In this document: positions 1-11,593 of the stretch, piece after piece
Position numbering within the stretch: position 1 is the first letter of the stretch
Layout: each line of letters opens with the position of its first letter
Assembly (NCBI GenBank): GCA_002105175.1
Contig: MCGE01000011.1
Span: 1 to 64,000, forward strand
Direction of reading: 5' to 3'
Source of the DNA: Absidia repens
Taxonomy: Eukaryota; Mucoromycota; Mucoromycetes; Mucorales; Cunninghamellaceae
Length of the DNA: 64,000 bases
Translations under genes and position numbers: made by a program
The notes under the pieces: generated by a model
Databases searched by the model: none
Seen by the model: the letters and a program-made list of their open reading frames with translations, nothing else
Told to the model about the DNA's origin: nothing

Positions 1-119
1 AACGAAACTGGTGGTTCAATGATCACCCATCCCCGCCATGTGTAACCCAAATCAGCATCTTTTCATACACAATGCATGAGAAAGAGACTAAGGAAAAAAG
101 TTTCAATAGAGCATGTAAA

Positions 120-345
120 AAGAGACATATTTTATTCGGCTAAAGATACAAAGTATAACAGACTAAGACTAAACTAAGCTAATGAAGACTCCAAAAAGTC
201 CAACTAATGAATGGTGTCCTCAGATCCTAGATCCAAAATGAAAGAGTTTCCCCAGACATGTTGTAATCCCTGAGCTGAAACCCCTTCTAAACTAGTCCTG
301 ACACTAATCTAAGCCCATTGCAACCTCAAAGAAGTTAAATGGTGA
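120..345 (-). repeat. Solo core copy of the interspersed repeat family (copy A)
   Basis: This is a diverged copy of the core module found in the composite repeats further right. It runs from the TATTTTATTC start, through the AATCCAAAATGAAAG-like box near 233-247, to an A-rich end near 345. Strand is given relative to the left-to-right orientation of the composite element. No left or right module is recognisable beside it, so it is either a solo insertion or an old decayed copy. Confidence 0.6.
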
Positions 346-1462
346 AGAGAAAAAAAAAGAAAAAAAGTGTGAGAGGCGGAGATAAGATGATAACATCGAG
401 CGGGGTTAAAAATGACCCTCTTGTGATGAGTGATTTTTGGTTTTGAGCATGACTTTTCAAAATAGATTTTTTTTATTGGGTTGAAAAGCTGTTTGGGTAT
501 TATTAGCGCATGTTGCTGGTTTTGCATGGGCGCAACGCGGAACTGCGAATGATAGCCTGCATGGACGGGCATTTCTAACCTGAAACTTATAGACAGTGGC
601 TCGTTAACTTGTGGAAGTGCGTAACAGGTCTTTGTGTATTAAATATGTAACGAATAATTATAGCTCTTTGTCAACACGTAGATCAATACTAAATTATCGG
701 GAGGTCTGTGAAGGGGGAGTATGAGGAAGGTTAGAAAATAAAGTCAACCCAAAATTATGGATTTACGAAAATTTAGAGTTTGTGTGTGGCGTGAGCTTCC
801 AAGTTGCTTTCAAGGTTCCCAATTTCAGTAGAGGAAAGGAGGACATACGATACATAAGTCGTCTTTCAGTTTAAGCAAGAGTTCTGTTCACAAGATTAGA
901 TTTTTCTCACACCAGGGAAAACAGAATGCAAGTTAAAAAAGAAAATGCGATGCTTGAGTGTTTGTCTCCAAAGGCAGCTCTATTTATACCAATAAAGAAA
1001 AATTACGTCTATATTATTATTTATGATTTATGCATTGACTCCTTGTTCTAATGTTTAAAGTGTGCCCGCAATTTATCCACACTGGAAACTATAGTATTGT
1101 ACAAATAGATGATTATTTTAACCTGATATCTTCCATAGCTGAATATTTCGAATAGCTCAAATTAGTTAAATAAACACTTCTAGATAATAAATGTATGAAT
1201 ATAAAAATGTTTGATATCGTCAAATGTATGTGTATGCAAATGATGCAGATTGGGCCAATATAAACGAAAATGCATTCTTTATAATCCATATATTCTTTAA
1301 CTCGCACTCACACACTTTCTCTCCTTGTTGCATATGAAAGCATAATAGAACTCTCCACTTTCTCACTTTTCTTTTTTTTTTTTTTTTTTTTTATCTATTA
1401 TTTTTAATCCATTTCTTCTTTTTTCTCTCTCTTTCTCTCTCTGTTTATCCCAAATTATAAAA
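346..1462. other. Intergenic, no gene seen; pyrimidine-rich promoter side of the first gene
   Basis: AT-rich sequence with only short, compositionally random frames. The last 130 bases before 1463 are T- and CT-rich (long T run near 1372-1392, CTCTCT stretch near 1427-1442). That is typical of a fungal promoter or 5' leader and probably belongs to the downstream gene. No RNA gene was recognised. Confidence 0.5.
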
Positions 1463-2686
1463 ATGCCTTTTCTTTCAAAAGGACAGCCTCAGCCAATAAT
1501 GCCGTTATCAAGAACTTCTTCCTTTTCCGCTACTTCCTCTTCTGCGTCATCGTCAAAATATGGTAGGATTTTCAATAGAGGCTGATTGTCAAAAAAAAAA
1601 AAAAAAAAGCTCAACCATCTATTTAATAAACTAGATAACAGCACGATGGTTACTAGTCGAAATTTACAATGCATGCCAAGTGATGATGAAGATGATTTCG
1701 ATGATGATGAGCAAGATGAAGAAGATGACGATGATGATGATGATGACGATTTGCTGCTATGTGATACGATCAAGCAAACTTTTACTTCTGTTGATTCAGA
1801 TTACCGTCGTAAAATTGGTAAGAGATGCCATGAAATTCAGGGGGATTAAATGGCGGGAATTAAAAGAAAGGAGTGAAGGGAGGCGGTACTAACGCATTCA
1901 AACTTCATATGCTTATCTTTTTTTTTTTTTTTTTTTTTTTTTTGTATTATATCAGAAAACAGCAAAATAATCGCCGATAAAAGTAGTAGTCAACAGAAAA
2001 AACAACAACAAAGAAACACAACTACCACCCCGGATCAGCAGCACCATTATTATAATCAACACCTTCATCATTTACAAAAACAGCAGCATCGACATAGCAT
2101 AGGTTTACCTATTAAAACTAGCCGTCATCGTCATCATCAGCCTAATAGAAAATCAACAGATTCTCATCATCTCAATACTAGCTCCAGTCATCCAATATCA
2201 ACGCCAAATCAGTATCGACATCATCATCCCAAGTCGCCCATTCCAGCTCCTCTTCTTTCAATGGATCCTACTACTCCACCACTCACACCCACGACTAGTA
2301 TTAACATGTCATCTTTTCCAGGAGCCATTTCTTCATCCACTCAAGATTATTTACGCCAAAGATCTAGTCTTTCTGGAGTTGATCTGATTATGGCACGAGA
2401 ACAGCAAGAGCAGAAAAAGAAGAAAAACAAGCCTAAAAAGAAATGGGATTCTGCGCATGCACCAATTGGTGGGTTATTGGCGCAATTGCCACAACAGGGG
2501 CAACATACTATAAGTTTTCAGCAGCAGCAGCAACAACTTCAACAACAACAGATGCGAACTATCCCTTTCCAGCATCATCATCATCATCAACAACAACACG
2601 CACATCGACGAAGCTCCAATTTAATGCTTCCCCCTTCCCTTTTAGTTCTACCTCGTTCCCCTACTTCCAATATGTCGAGGTGGTGA
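1463..2686 (+). CDS. Low-complexity Q/H/D-rich protein, function unknown
   Basis: I do not recognise this protein. Joining exons 1463-1562, 1635-1817 and 1956-2686 gives an in-frame product of 337 residues. The N-terminus is Ser-rich, followed by an acidic run of about 25 D/E residues (about residues 47-70), then a long His/Gln-rich, basic region with poly-Q, poly-H and a KKKKNKPKKKW patch. This composition suggests a disordered nuclear or RNA-associated protein, which is inference only. Introns have GT-AG ends; the second ends in a long T tract (1918-1943). An additional intron at 2469-2521 (53 bp, GT-AG) would also stay open. It would end at 2694 and give a different C-terminus containing FNASPFPFSSTSFPYF, loosely reminiscent of the short PNRC/Edc-type decapping motif. 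Transcript data are needed to choose. Confidence 0.55.
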
Positions 2687-2697
2687 AATTCTGAATA

Positions 2698-3236
2698 CCT
2701 TTTCTTCCTCCCGCCCCCCTTAAACCGATACACATACATACAATGATTTCTTGAGAGGAGTTGTTTTAGAATCAGCATTACCCCTTATCTTTTATTCATC
2801 GCAATTTTCATTTTCCATTTCTCTTTGAATGTAAATAATATTAATAATAAAAACCACCAATACTGAAGAAGAGCGAGTAGCAGTCCAATCTGTATGCAAA
2901 TGGTATATATATACATAAGGAAAATCAACATCCTCGTTTTTTTACAATTTCCATGCTTTGTCAATATAAAATGTTGTCTCGGGGCTTCCTATAAAATGGT
3001 AAATCATCTTGTGATTTTTCTTATGTATGTATGATATTATACCGCTTGCATCAAACGAAAATGATCATCCGATTGTCATTAATCATTATACTCGATATGT
3101 TGCTCGTAGATCAAATCAAGTGACAATATTTTCGACTCGGAACCAAAAAAAAAAAAAAAAAAGCATTCATGCAAAGTATAGGCTGCTTGGTAACAGTGGC
3201 GTATCAATAAAGTTTTGGAAGTCCCTGAAAGTTGTC

Positions 3237-3269
<33 letters not shown>

Positions 3270-4110
3270 CACATTACGATAAAAGGGAAGCCGACGATGG
3301 TCCAGATATATATAGTAATGATAATGTATTGATAAGTCAATTCTTGTTTTATTGAGAGTTACATATGCATATACCAGAAAAAAATATGACTTCTACTGTG
3401 CTAAGTACTGTTCCTGTTCTTCACGTTCCTAGACTTTTTGCTAAAAAAATAATCAAAACTCCGTCGTAGACAGTTTGCAGTCTGTTAGCCAGATATGCCA
3501 ATACTATCATGAACCATGAACCCATCCCAATAAAAGTATTAGCTGGAGTTAAAATCACCTAATATTTTTTATTTTTTGGGAAGCTGGAACTGCCAACAAA
3601 TCCTGTGGAATGGCGGGGTAGAAGTCACCTTCCAACACATTCAAGGAAGACACAACCGATGAAACGCTGAGCACAATGGTTGGGCCATAAAGGGTTCTCA
3701 CCAAAGTTTGAAATGAAAGGGGCGCCTAATTCCCATTCTAATTTTTTAACACATTCTGATATATGCCAACTGACGAGCCACTACCAAAGTGCGAACTGAT
3801 GGAGGTAGCAAAAATGGTCTGCCCGTTTTTTTCTGCACACAAGCACTCACACAGTGAATACAACATTTAAAATTTAAAAGTAGAGCGTTGAGAGCTATAA
3901 TTGGATTACGTGGTCTAATACCCTTTCTCGACACGCACAAGGTACGCACACATACCACACAGTAGATATAATATTTATGGTGGAACTGGAATATTCAGCA
4001 CCGCAATTGGGAAACGTTGCCTAAAACCCTTTTTCTCGACACTCACACAAACTAGTTTTTTGTCTACACATATGTGTACTCATCGGCAAGATAATTGAAA
4101 ATATGAATGA
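2698..4110. other. Intergenic; homopolymers and a decayed repeat fragment
   Basis: No credible gene. It contains A runs near 3147-3162 and 3240-3267. At about 3655-3720 a stretch resembles a degraded, reversed left module of the composite repeat (CGCTGAGCACAATGGTTGGG). At 3940-4090 a stretch resembles a decayed right module (short ACACAC and TCTCGACAC motifs) leading into the core copy at 4120. Confidence 0.4.
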
Positions 4111-4119
4111 CTAATGTAA

Positions 4120-4660
4120 TAGTAAAAAGACAATATATATTTTATTCAGATATAGATATAAACTATGACAGCTAATGCTAAACTAATCTAATGACGGTTT
4201 CATGACGTTCAGTCTAAGATGAAGGCTGATCTAAAGGAGTATAATAGTAAAAGACAAGATATATTTTATTCTGATATAAGATATAAACGATGGCACATAA
4301 TACTAAACCAAGCTAATGACGGTTTCATGACAATAGTCTAAGATGAAGGTTGAACTAAGGGAGGTCCCAAATCCAAAATCCAAAATGAAAGGGTTTCCCC
4401 ATGATGTTTGCTTTGCATTTTTGAAAATGCCTCTAATTCAAGTTCTAACACTAATCCTAGATCACCAGTATCCCAATGAGCCTTGCCATCATGTCATTCG
4501 GACTTTTGTAAAGGGAAAAAAAGATAGGAGAAGGGAGACAAAAAAAAATTGGATACAAAAAGAAAATCATATGTGCGGAGTCTGAATATATAGATATATT
4601 TTTTACACTTTCCACTATGCCCACTGAAGTGCGACATGGCTTAGTATGACCTAGATGCAA
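4120..4660 (-). repeat. Diverged repeat core with internally duplicated end (copy B)
   Basis: Core module with its TTTATTC-GATATAG end present twice (4138-4210 and 4256-4340), then one copy of the body (4370-4505). The body keeps an open frame of about 60 codons, as in the younger copies. A degraded left module (ACTGAAGTGCGACATGG) follows at 4610-4650. The partial duplication is specific to this copy. Confidence 0.6.
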
Positions 4661-5399
4661 TCAGAGAAAACCTGAAAACGACCATAGTTACCGAATACAG
4701 CGCAATGCGGACTTTCTAGTCACAGAAATGAGAAAACCAAGATCTGTGTCTATTGTAGGGCGTCTGCACCATATACACTATATACTTGATGTGAAAAATA
4801 TTTTTAATTATATGAAAAGGATATTTTTATTGAACTACTTCACATATAAAACCCAAAAATAGTCGTAGTATGTATATATATATATTTCTTTTTGGCCTGT
4901 ATATAGGGATATTAAGTATCATTCACATCTATTTAGTTTCTAAATGAATAAGACCTGATTGTCGATGTACATGTTCAAAAAACCAGAAGGCTTTGAATCA
5001 TCTACCAGATCTTTGTAACATCTAATATCCTGCCATGAATGAACTTGAAATTGTCCACATTATTGTTTTAATTGCTCACAGAGTTCATTATGGAGCCGAT
5101 TTGAGTATTGAAGCTTGTTATTGCTGTGAAATAGGTTTTGTCGCATGATAAAAAGTGAGGATCTTTTTTTTTTCAAAAAAAAAAGCCCATTTTGAGGGAA
5201 ATGTCAAGGACGCGTATAATTTTCGCACATACCCTTCAAAAATGACGGAATTTAAATTTTCCAAGTGGTCCAGTCGAGGTATACTGTAACATTTGCCCTT
5301 GACGGTTATTCTTCTAATATAATAAAAAGTTTGCTTGAGATTATCCCATACATCATTATATCTATAGTTTATATGGTGCTACTAGAAACGCTTGATTGA
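4661..5399. other. Intergenic, nothing recognised
   Basis: AT-rich sequence without a gene, RNA or recognisable repeat. There is one T run followed by an A run near 5163-5184. Confidence 0.4.
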
Positions 5400-5570
5400 A
5401 TGGCAAATCTACAACCATTACCTAAATGGGTAAAAGGGACAAGATGGCTCCATCATCCTCTTGCAACTTACAGACGTTAACGGAGATTGAAAGAAATGGC
5501 CCCTGAAAAAAATGATTGGTGCTCCCCTTTTATGGTAAACGATGAAGATGCAGATGTTATATTAATATGA
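5400..5570 (+). other. Short open frame interrupted by one stop, upstream of the PQ-loop gene
   Basis: ATG at 5400 opens 26 codons ending at TAA 5478-5480. The same frame then stays open for 29 more codons to TGA 5568-5570. The peptide contains LPKWVKGTRWLHHPL. It ends about 100 bp before the PQ-loop start codon, so it could be an upstream ORF in that leader, a decayed small gene, or chance. I do not recognise a family. Confidence 0.25.
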
Positions 5571-5667
5571 TCTTGATGAAAGTCCGCTGATTGGAAAAGC
5601 ATAATAAAGAGTTCGTTTTTTTCTTCTTTTTATTCAAGTTGCTCTTTTATCATTCATTATATACCTC

Positions 5668-6811
5668 ATGTCCTCCTGCACACCCATAGTCAACGACTCC
5701 CATTATATCCAATGGATAAATACTTTAACAGGAGATTGTATTTATGGATGGCAAGAATGTATCAGTTTATTGCTCGGCTATCTTTCCATTTTCTGCTGGC
5801 TGAACGCTCAAATGCCGTAAGTGATTGATAATGGATTGAGCTTTGAATGAACCAAAAGTAACTTACCTATTTATTTTATTTATATAGTCAAGTTATCAAG
5901 AATTACAGATTGGGTGAAGCTGAGTCTCTCTCGTTCTCGTTTTTGACTGTGTGGTTAATTGGTAATATAGTGACCGAAAAAAAAAAAAAAAAATAGCGTG
6001 AAATCTCATACTTTTTGATTTAGGTGATGTTGCCAATTTCATTGGGTGTATTTCGACGCATCAATTACCTTTCCAACTCTATCTTTCGATTTACTTCATC
6101 ATCATCGACACCATCTTATGTTTACAATATCTGTACTATGTTAAGTATCCAAGTAATATGCTCCGGAGATGGATCCATCAACATAATGATCAAGAGCTCA
6201 AGATTAATATCGAGGTACCCAATGAAGAAACTCGCTTGTTGCCCTCCCAAAAAAACGATGAAATCTACCAGCCGTCTTCATTCTACCATTCTACCACTAC
6301 TACAAAATCAACGACTACGTTGATGATGATCGGTTTGTTCACTTTTTATTCTACATCAACGTTTCTCAACGGCCATAACAACGCATCACTGACTACAATG
6401 GAATCATATGAAGCTGTCACCGCTGCCGCGGATGCCGAAATGTTCAACAGTAGCTTTTCACAACAACAAGATGATATGATCTGGATTGGACGGTTCTTTG
6501 CATGGCTCTGCACTTTCCTTTACTTGGCATCACGCTTACCACAAATCATTAAAAATTTCCGACGTCGCTCGGTGGAAGGCTTATCTATGGCACTCTTCTT
6601 CTTCGCTGCTTGTGGGAACTTGACCTATGTTCTCAGCATTTTTACTAATCCCCATGCTACTCGTAAGACAATATTGGAAGCCGTGCCTTATCTTTTGGGA
6701 AGCGCTGGTACTCTTTGTTTTGACGGCACCATTTTTGGTCAATATCTTGTTTGGCGTCCACATCAAAAGCAGCAACACTTATCATACAGTGACGATATTC
6801 TTAATGTCTAA
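5668..6811 (+). CDS. PQ-loop membrane transporter (Ypq1/Stm1-like)
   Basis: Exons 5668-5816, 5888-5961 and 6024-6811 give 336 residues. Two PQ-loop motifs are present: AQMPQVIKNYRLGEAESLSF near residue 48 (formed across the first splice) and SRLPQIIKNFRRRSVEGLS near residue 240. Each is followed by hydrophobic helices, and about seven membrane segments are visible. A long hydrophilic loop separates the halves, as in fungal Ypq proteins. Family members are lysosomal or vacuolar exporters of cationic amino acids (Ypq1-3, PQLC2); the substrate here is inferred from the family. The chosen ATG at 5668 starts a short N-terminus typical of the family. T-rich 3' flank from 6812. The exact paralogue (Ypq1, Rtc2 or Stm1) cannot be decided by eye. 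Confidence 0.88.
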
Positions 6812-7083
6812 CATTCTTTTCTGTTTTTCTTGCCCCCCTCCCCTCCCCTCCTCACTTTTATGTAAATATATCACCGTCTCATTATCATTATCATCATTTT
6901 CAAGATCTTAGATCACTACTATCTACACTGTAAATAAATAATAATAATAAATATTTATACCACATCTCAAAATAAATAAAAAATCAGGAACACAAAGAAC
7001 AACAACAGCAAATATTTTAAACATCGACCACTTTTTTTATTTTTTTTTATTAAAAAGAATCATTATTTATATGTATATTCTAT

Positions 7084-8098
7084 CTATTGGTTACTAGTAT
7101 CTACAATAACAAATTTGCTAGGCTTTTTGTTGTCTACAGTGGAGGTTTCATCTTGTTGGGTGGCAATTTTGGATAATGATTCGAATTTGGCTTCTTCTGA
7201 CGCAATGGCTTGCTTTTCCAATAACGTGTATTCTTTTCGATTCAATACATCAGCGGCATCCTATTTAAAAAAAAAATCAAAAGTTTTTTAATGACTGACT
7301 GTTAGAAAAGGAAACAGAAAGTGAATTACCTTGGACGTGAATTCGACATCTTCTTCCAATAACTTGAAGCGAGGTTTGCTAACATCAGGGAAGATATCAA
7401 TCAAAGGTTCTTGCAATAAACTAGCAGGTTGATTGGCACCCATGTATTGTTCCATGCCTTTGGTAAATTGTTGTTGTAAAGGAATGCCCTATATATAATA
7501 AATCAGTCAGTCTCTTTTGATCTCATTATCAAAATAATTGTATTTTACCTGAGCTTCCATATTTTTCTCGCTAGACTTTAACTTTAAGATAGCTTCAATA
7601 CGTTTCAAAGAGTAGCCAAATTTGACAGCCAATTGACGGATAGTCCAAGCCTCAGGATCGGATGTATGCAATTGATAGATTTCTTCCCGTTTAGTGTCCG
7701 AAAGAGGAGGTCTAGGTTGGAAGAGAGGATTGTTTGGAAAGGGCTAATGACAAAAAAAATATACAAGTTGAGTTGAATATAGTGATGGAAACAATAAACT
7801 AAATGAATAATGAGTTTACCGTAGCACCTAGATAATTGGTTGTTCCTTCTGAAGGTCGAGCATATTTACTGCCAGGTCCACGTACCCATTCTTGGAATCG
7901 TCGTCTTCTACGAGATAATTTTACTGGTTCAGCTTCGGTTGTTGTTATAGATTCGTCTGTGTTGCTTTCAATGTCATTGGGAGTGTCTTGTGTTGAGCGT
8001 AAAAGCGTGGTAGTAAAGGTTCGGTATTGTGTGTTGGAAACAATAGTTTTCACTTGATTGGGTTGAAGAATAGAGCGAAGCATAATTAAATACACCAA
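7084..8098 (-). CDS. Mitochondrial regulator / small-subunit ribosomal protein (Bot1/mS35-like)
   Basis: Minus-strand exons 8098-7820, 7743-7549, 7488-7330 and 7260-7084 give 269 residues. The sequence matches the eukaryotic mitochondrial regulator family (yeast Mrps35, S. pombe Bot1) as I know it. It has a basic GPGSKYARP segment after the leader, then NPLFQPRPPLSD, the helical segment EAWTIRQLAVKFGYSLKRIE, and FKLLEEDVEFTSKDAADVL. The N-terminus (MLRSILQ...YRTFTTTLLRS) is rich in Arg/Ser/Thr and lacks acidic residues, as expected for a mitochondrial presequence. A second possible start lies five codons in (8083). The protein would work in the mitochondrial ribosome or in respiration control. 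All three introns are 60-76 bp with GT-AG ends. Confidence 0.82.
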
Positions 8099-8802
8099 AA
8101 AAAAAGGTGGAAAACAAGAGAAAAAAGGAAAAACCCCTTGTCTCCCTCTTCAGAAAAAAAAAAATATCTGGGAGCGGGGGGAAAAATTGAAAACAAGCCA
8201 CCTTTGTATTTTATTTATTTTTTTATTCAAATGACGGGCACAGTCGAATAGTTAGGCTAATACCGGTTTTTTTTAAATAAAGCCGAGATCGACATTAAAC
8301 TAAGGAAAGTATATCTACTTTTATGATTGTTTTTTTGTTGTAAGAGAATATAATACTTTAAAAAGCCTCAAGTAGAAATAAAGTGGGCTCATACTCTGAT
8401 GGGCTGAAAAACTGAAGGATTGATTTGCTCATTTTGGTTTTACCTAACTCCGCTCATCTCTCCCTTTTTTTTTTTTTGATACAGAAAAAAAAACTTGACT
8501 ATGTCGACACTCTTTTTTCTCTTACCTTTTTTTCCCTTTTCTTTTACACACTTCACTCCCTTTTATAGTATTTATATTCATACTCTATTAGTATTATAAA
8601 GTCTTTTTTTTTTCTTTTTTTTTTCTTGTATTTTATTTAACTACTTGTCCTCTTTATTGTTGTGTCAAACTCTCCTGGCCCAATTTTCCTTCTTTCTCTC
8701 TTTATCCCTTTCTTTGCATCATCCACTTCATCCATACAAACTTTATACCAAATCCACATTCTATAGATCTCCCCTTCTTCTTTTCCTTATGAATATATAG
8801 TT
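8099..8802. promoter_or_regulatory. Divergent intergenic promoter region
   Basis: 704 bp separate the divergent starts of the mitochondrial protein gene (minus) and the SH3 membrane-protein gene (plus). The sequence is strongly pyrimidine-rich on the plus strand from 8460 to 8800, with several T and CT runs, as in fungal promoters. I saw no defined operator. Confidence 0.4.
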
Positions 8803-10958
8803 ATGTCCTTCATATCTCAACAACACTATTCTCCTGTATCTTTATTATCAATAATACTTCCCCATCATCATTCAGCATCAACAAGTACACCACAAAGACA
8901 ACCGCATACTACTATTACACAACCACTCAGTACCACCTCAACTGTCATCATCACTTCGTTATTACTTTTATTTTTACCATTACCTGTTGCAAGCCAGTCG
9001 TTCATCACCAATGGTTGCCTTTCCCTCTGGAATTCAACTGCGTGTCATGGATTTTACGATTACTACGTGGGTATACCTGCCCTGGCACGTTACGGTCTCA
9101 ACACCACCTTCAGCACTATCGAAGATTTTGATGAAGCAGTAGAAAACTACACCATTAGTACTCGGCCTTACATTGCAGATCTAGGTTGCTATTCTGCGAC
9201 TGAGCTCGACAGTCTTGCCGCCGACCCAAGCAAAACTTTCCCATATGCACGCTACTCAAAGTCAAGAATATGTGCAGCTCTGGTTCAAGACTCGGACTCC
9301 TCCTTACCGTGCAACAACAGACTCACCAACATCCCACCTCTTCCTCTTTGCAAATCAACCTGTGAACAATGGCTTCAAAGTGTCGATTCGATTATCACCA
9401 ATAATACAGATGTGTGCAAAAACACTGGCCTCCCTCAAGTCATTTCAGGTTTAAATTATCTGAATTCTTCTTGTACGGATTGGAGTGGATTCAACGGAAC
9501 TCCAGGATATTGTCGTAGTGGTGACCGGAATGAATACAATTGTGGTAAGATTAATTATATTGGATCAAAGAAATGATGTCCAGAATACTAATTCATTTTT
9601 TTTGGGGGGGATAACCAGGTTTCTCGAATTCAACCAATGATGCCTGTGATTATTGCAATAAGAATGGAACGGATGAATGCTGTCAACATATTATCTCTTG
9701 CTCAAGTGGATTATCTGTGGGAGCCATCATTGGTATTGTGGTGGCAGTGGTAGTGGTACTGGTGGGTGTAGGTCTAGGACTCTTCTTCTTTTGCTTCAAA
9801 CGAAACAAGCATATCCGAAAAGAAAATAGTTTCTCCTTCAAAACTTATATATCACCGTCAACACAACATCAACATCAGCAGCAACAATTGAATGCAATGG
9901 GCAATAGCGACAGTGATCATTATTCTGGCAACAAAGTCTTCCTCCAAAATGATTACAACAACACCGGCAGCAATGAAATCATGGGTACAATGACAACTCA
10001 AACTTCTCAGCAGACTGGACATCGTAGTCAACTATCGGATCCTTTTGGTGATCATTATGAAGTGGCGTCCTTGGCTGCCAACAACAATACTACGGCAGCA
10101 GCAGCGAATTCTGAATCACTACAAGATGGCTCACATGGTATTAGTGGCATCAGCAGTGGCGGTGGTGGAGGCGAAGGTGATGGAAGTGGAAATGGCCCGG
10201 CTTATGAAGAAGAATTTTATCAAGTAGTCCATCCTTATCCTCCTCAAGTGGCTGATGAATTAGGGTTACAAGTTGGTGATATTGTATGCTTGGCAATGGG
10301 CTTCGATGATGGCTGGGCTTTAGGTTTCAATGTGACCACGGGTCTCAAAGGTGTCTTTCCCTTGGTCTGCGTCTCTTTGATTCCACCTTCAGTCTTGGAG
10401 CAACTTTTGATCTCTTCAGATAGCAACAGCAACGACAACAACAGCAACGGCAACAATCAGAATGATGTCATGGGCGATGCACTCAGCACCTTTTCCTCGA
10501 AAGTATTAGTAGAAGATGACGATTCAGCATTAGATCAGCATTCTTTGGATCACCGGCGATTATCACGCTCTTCGCAACTTGCCATCAGTATACGAAGGAT
10601 TCGAGAAGATATGCGTCGATCTCTTAGTCTATCCTCAAGTCATCGATATCCTTCTCCGCTTTCAGCATCCAATAGTATCTCATCAAGGTCCATTCGTCCC
10701 ACTTCACCTTCACCATCGTATTTATCACATCAAAATATCCCTAGGCGGACAGCAAGTATGGTGCGCAACAACAACAATAACAACAACATTATCACCAGTA
10801 CTGAACACTATGCTGAATGTGATAGCCCAACTTCACCGACACATCAAACTCCATTATTCAACGACACCAATCATCATTTACACCAAACATCTCTTCTGAA
10901 TGATTCTTTTGAAATGCATCATCATTCATCCAATCGAATATCAAAACAAGAATCATGA
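8803..10958 (+). CDS. Single-pass membrane protein with Cys-rich ectodomain and cytoplasmic SH3 domain
   Basis: Exons 8803-9544 and 9619-10958 give 693 residues. A hydrophobic segment at about residues 48-64 (TSLLLLFLPLPVASQ) acts as signal peptide or anchor after an unusually long Ser/Thr/His-rich N-terminus. A Cys-rich ectodomain with many N-x-S/T sites follows (about residues 66-302). A transmembrane helix comes next (GAIIGIVVAVVVVLVGVGLG), then a basic stop-transfer stretch. The cytoplasmic tail carries an SH3 domain (FYQVVHPYPPQVADELGL, then GDIVCL, GWALG and KGVFPLVCV). The C-terminus is Ser/Asn/His-rich and low complexity. The layout recalls fungal plasma-membrane SH3 proteins (Fus1- or Sho1-like logic: surface sensor to polarity or MAPK machinery), but I see no orthology. 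An ATG further in could shorten the N-terminus. Confidence 0.8.
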
Positions 10959-11233
10959 TCCCCCTCCCTTATCTTTAGTTTAATGAAAAACCTCCCCTTC
11001 ACTTCTTTCGTTTCCATCTTTTGTAGTTTATTGTATTGTATTTGCTCCTCTTCACCTTTTTTTTTATGTTATCAATAAAAATCAATAAAAAGATGATTTA
11101 TTTTGAAAATATTTAGACCAAAAAAACGTATTTGTTATTTTATTAGTGAAAAGAAAAGGGTGTGCGATTGCTGAGATGTGTATAAAAATTATGATAGGGT
11201 TTGTGATATATTCTAAAAAACATCCTTTTTTAT

Positions 11234-11593
11234 TTAGATAACGAGTTCATCAAAGTTCAAGTCACCTCCACCAAGTTGATCATAATCATCAACAATTTCA
11301 TCTTCAGCAGGGTATCCTTCATCTATGGAAAAGATGTCATCATCAACGGTAGGGTCGACGATAGGGTCTACGATAGGGTCGACGATAGGGTCAACGAAAG
11401 GGTCGTCGATTTCATCAATGGTAGGAGGAATTTTTTCGACAGGCTTGCCCGTGCATCCGTCAATCAAGATAGTGCGCTTGATCACACCACCCTTGTGATG
11501 TTGGTATTTCTTTCCGTAGCTGCCGCCTTGGGCCATTGCCACACCGGCAAGAGTACCAATGATGAAAAGAGTCTTCAAGAGGGAAAGTTGCAT
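11234..11593 (-). CDS. Small acidic secreted protein with VDPI repeats
   Basis: Intronless frame of 119 residues on the minus strand. A clear signal peptide (LLKTLFIIGTLAGVAMA, cleavage expected near AMA-QG) precedes a short basic stretch with GKKYQHHKGG. A segment with one Cys follows, then an Asp-rich tail with four to five tandem VDPI/VDPT units encoded by a 12-bp repeat (about 11345-11400). No catalytic motif is seen. Likely a secreted or wall-associated protein; it could also be an effector-type small secreted protein, but nothing here proves that. A CT-rich promoter lies at 11630-11680 on the other side of the start. I do not recognise the family. Confidence 0.65.
   Translation of the reverse strand: MQLSLLKTLFIIGTLAGVAMAQGGSYGKKYQHHKGGVIKRTILIDGCTGKPVEKIPPTIDEIDDPFVDPIVDPIVDPIVDPTVDDDIFSIDEGYPAEDEIVDDYDQLGGGDLNFDELVI

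Noticed and set aside
1489..1773. Poly-Ser frame on the minus strand
   Set aside because: It is the antisense of the acidic GAT/GAC run in the first gene.
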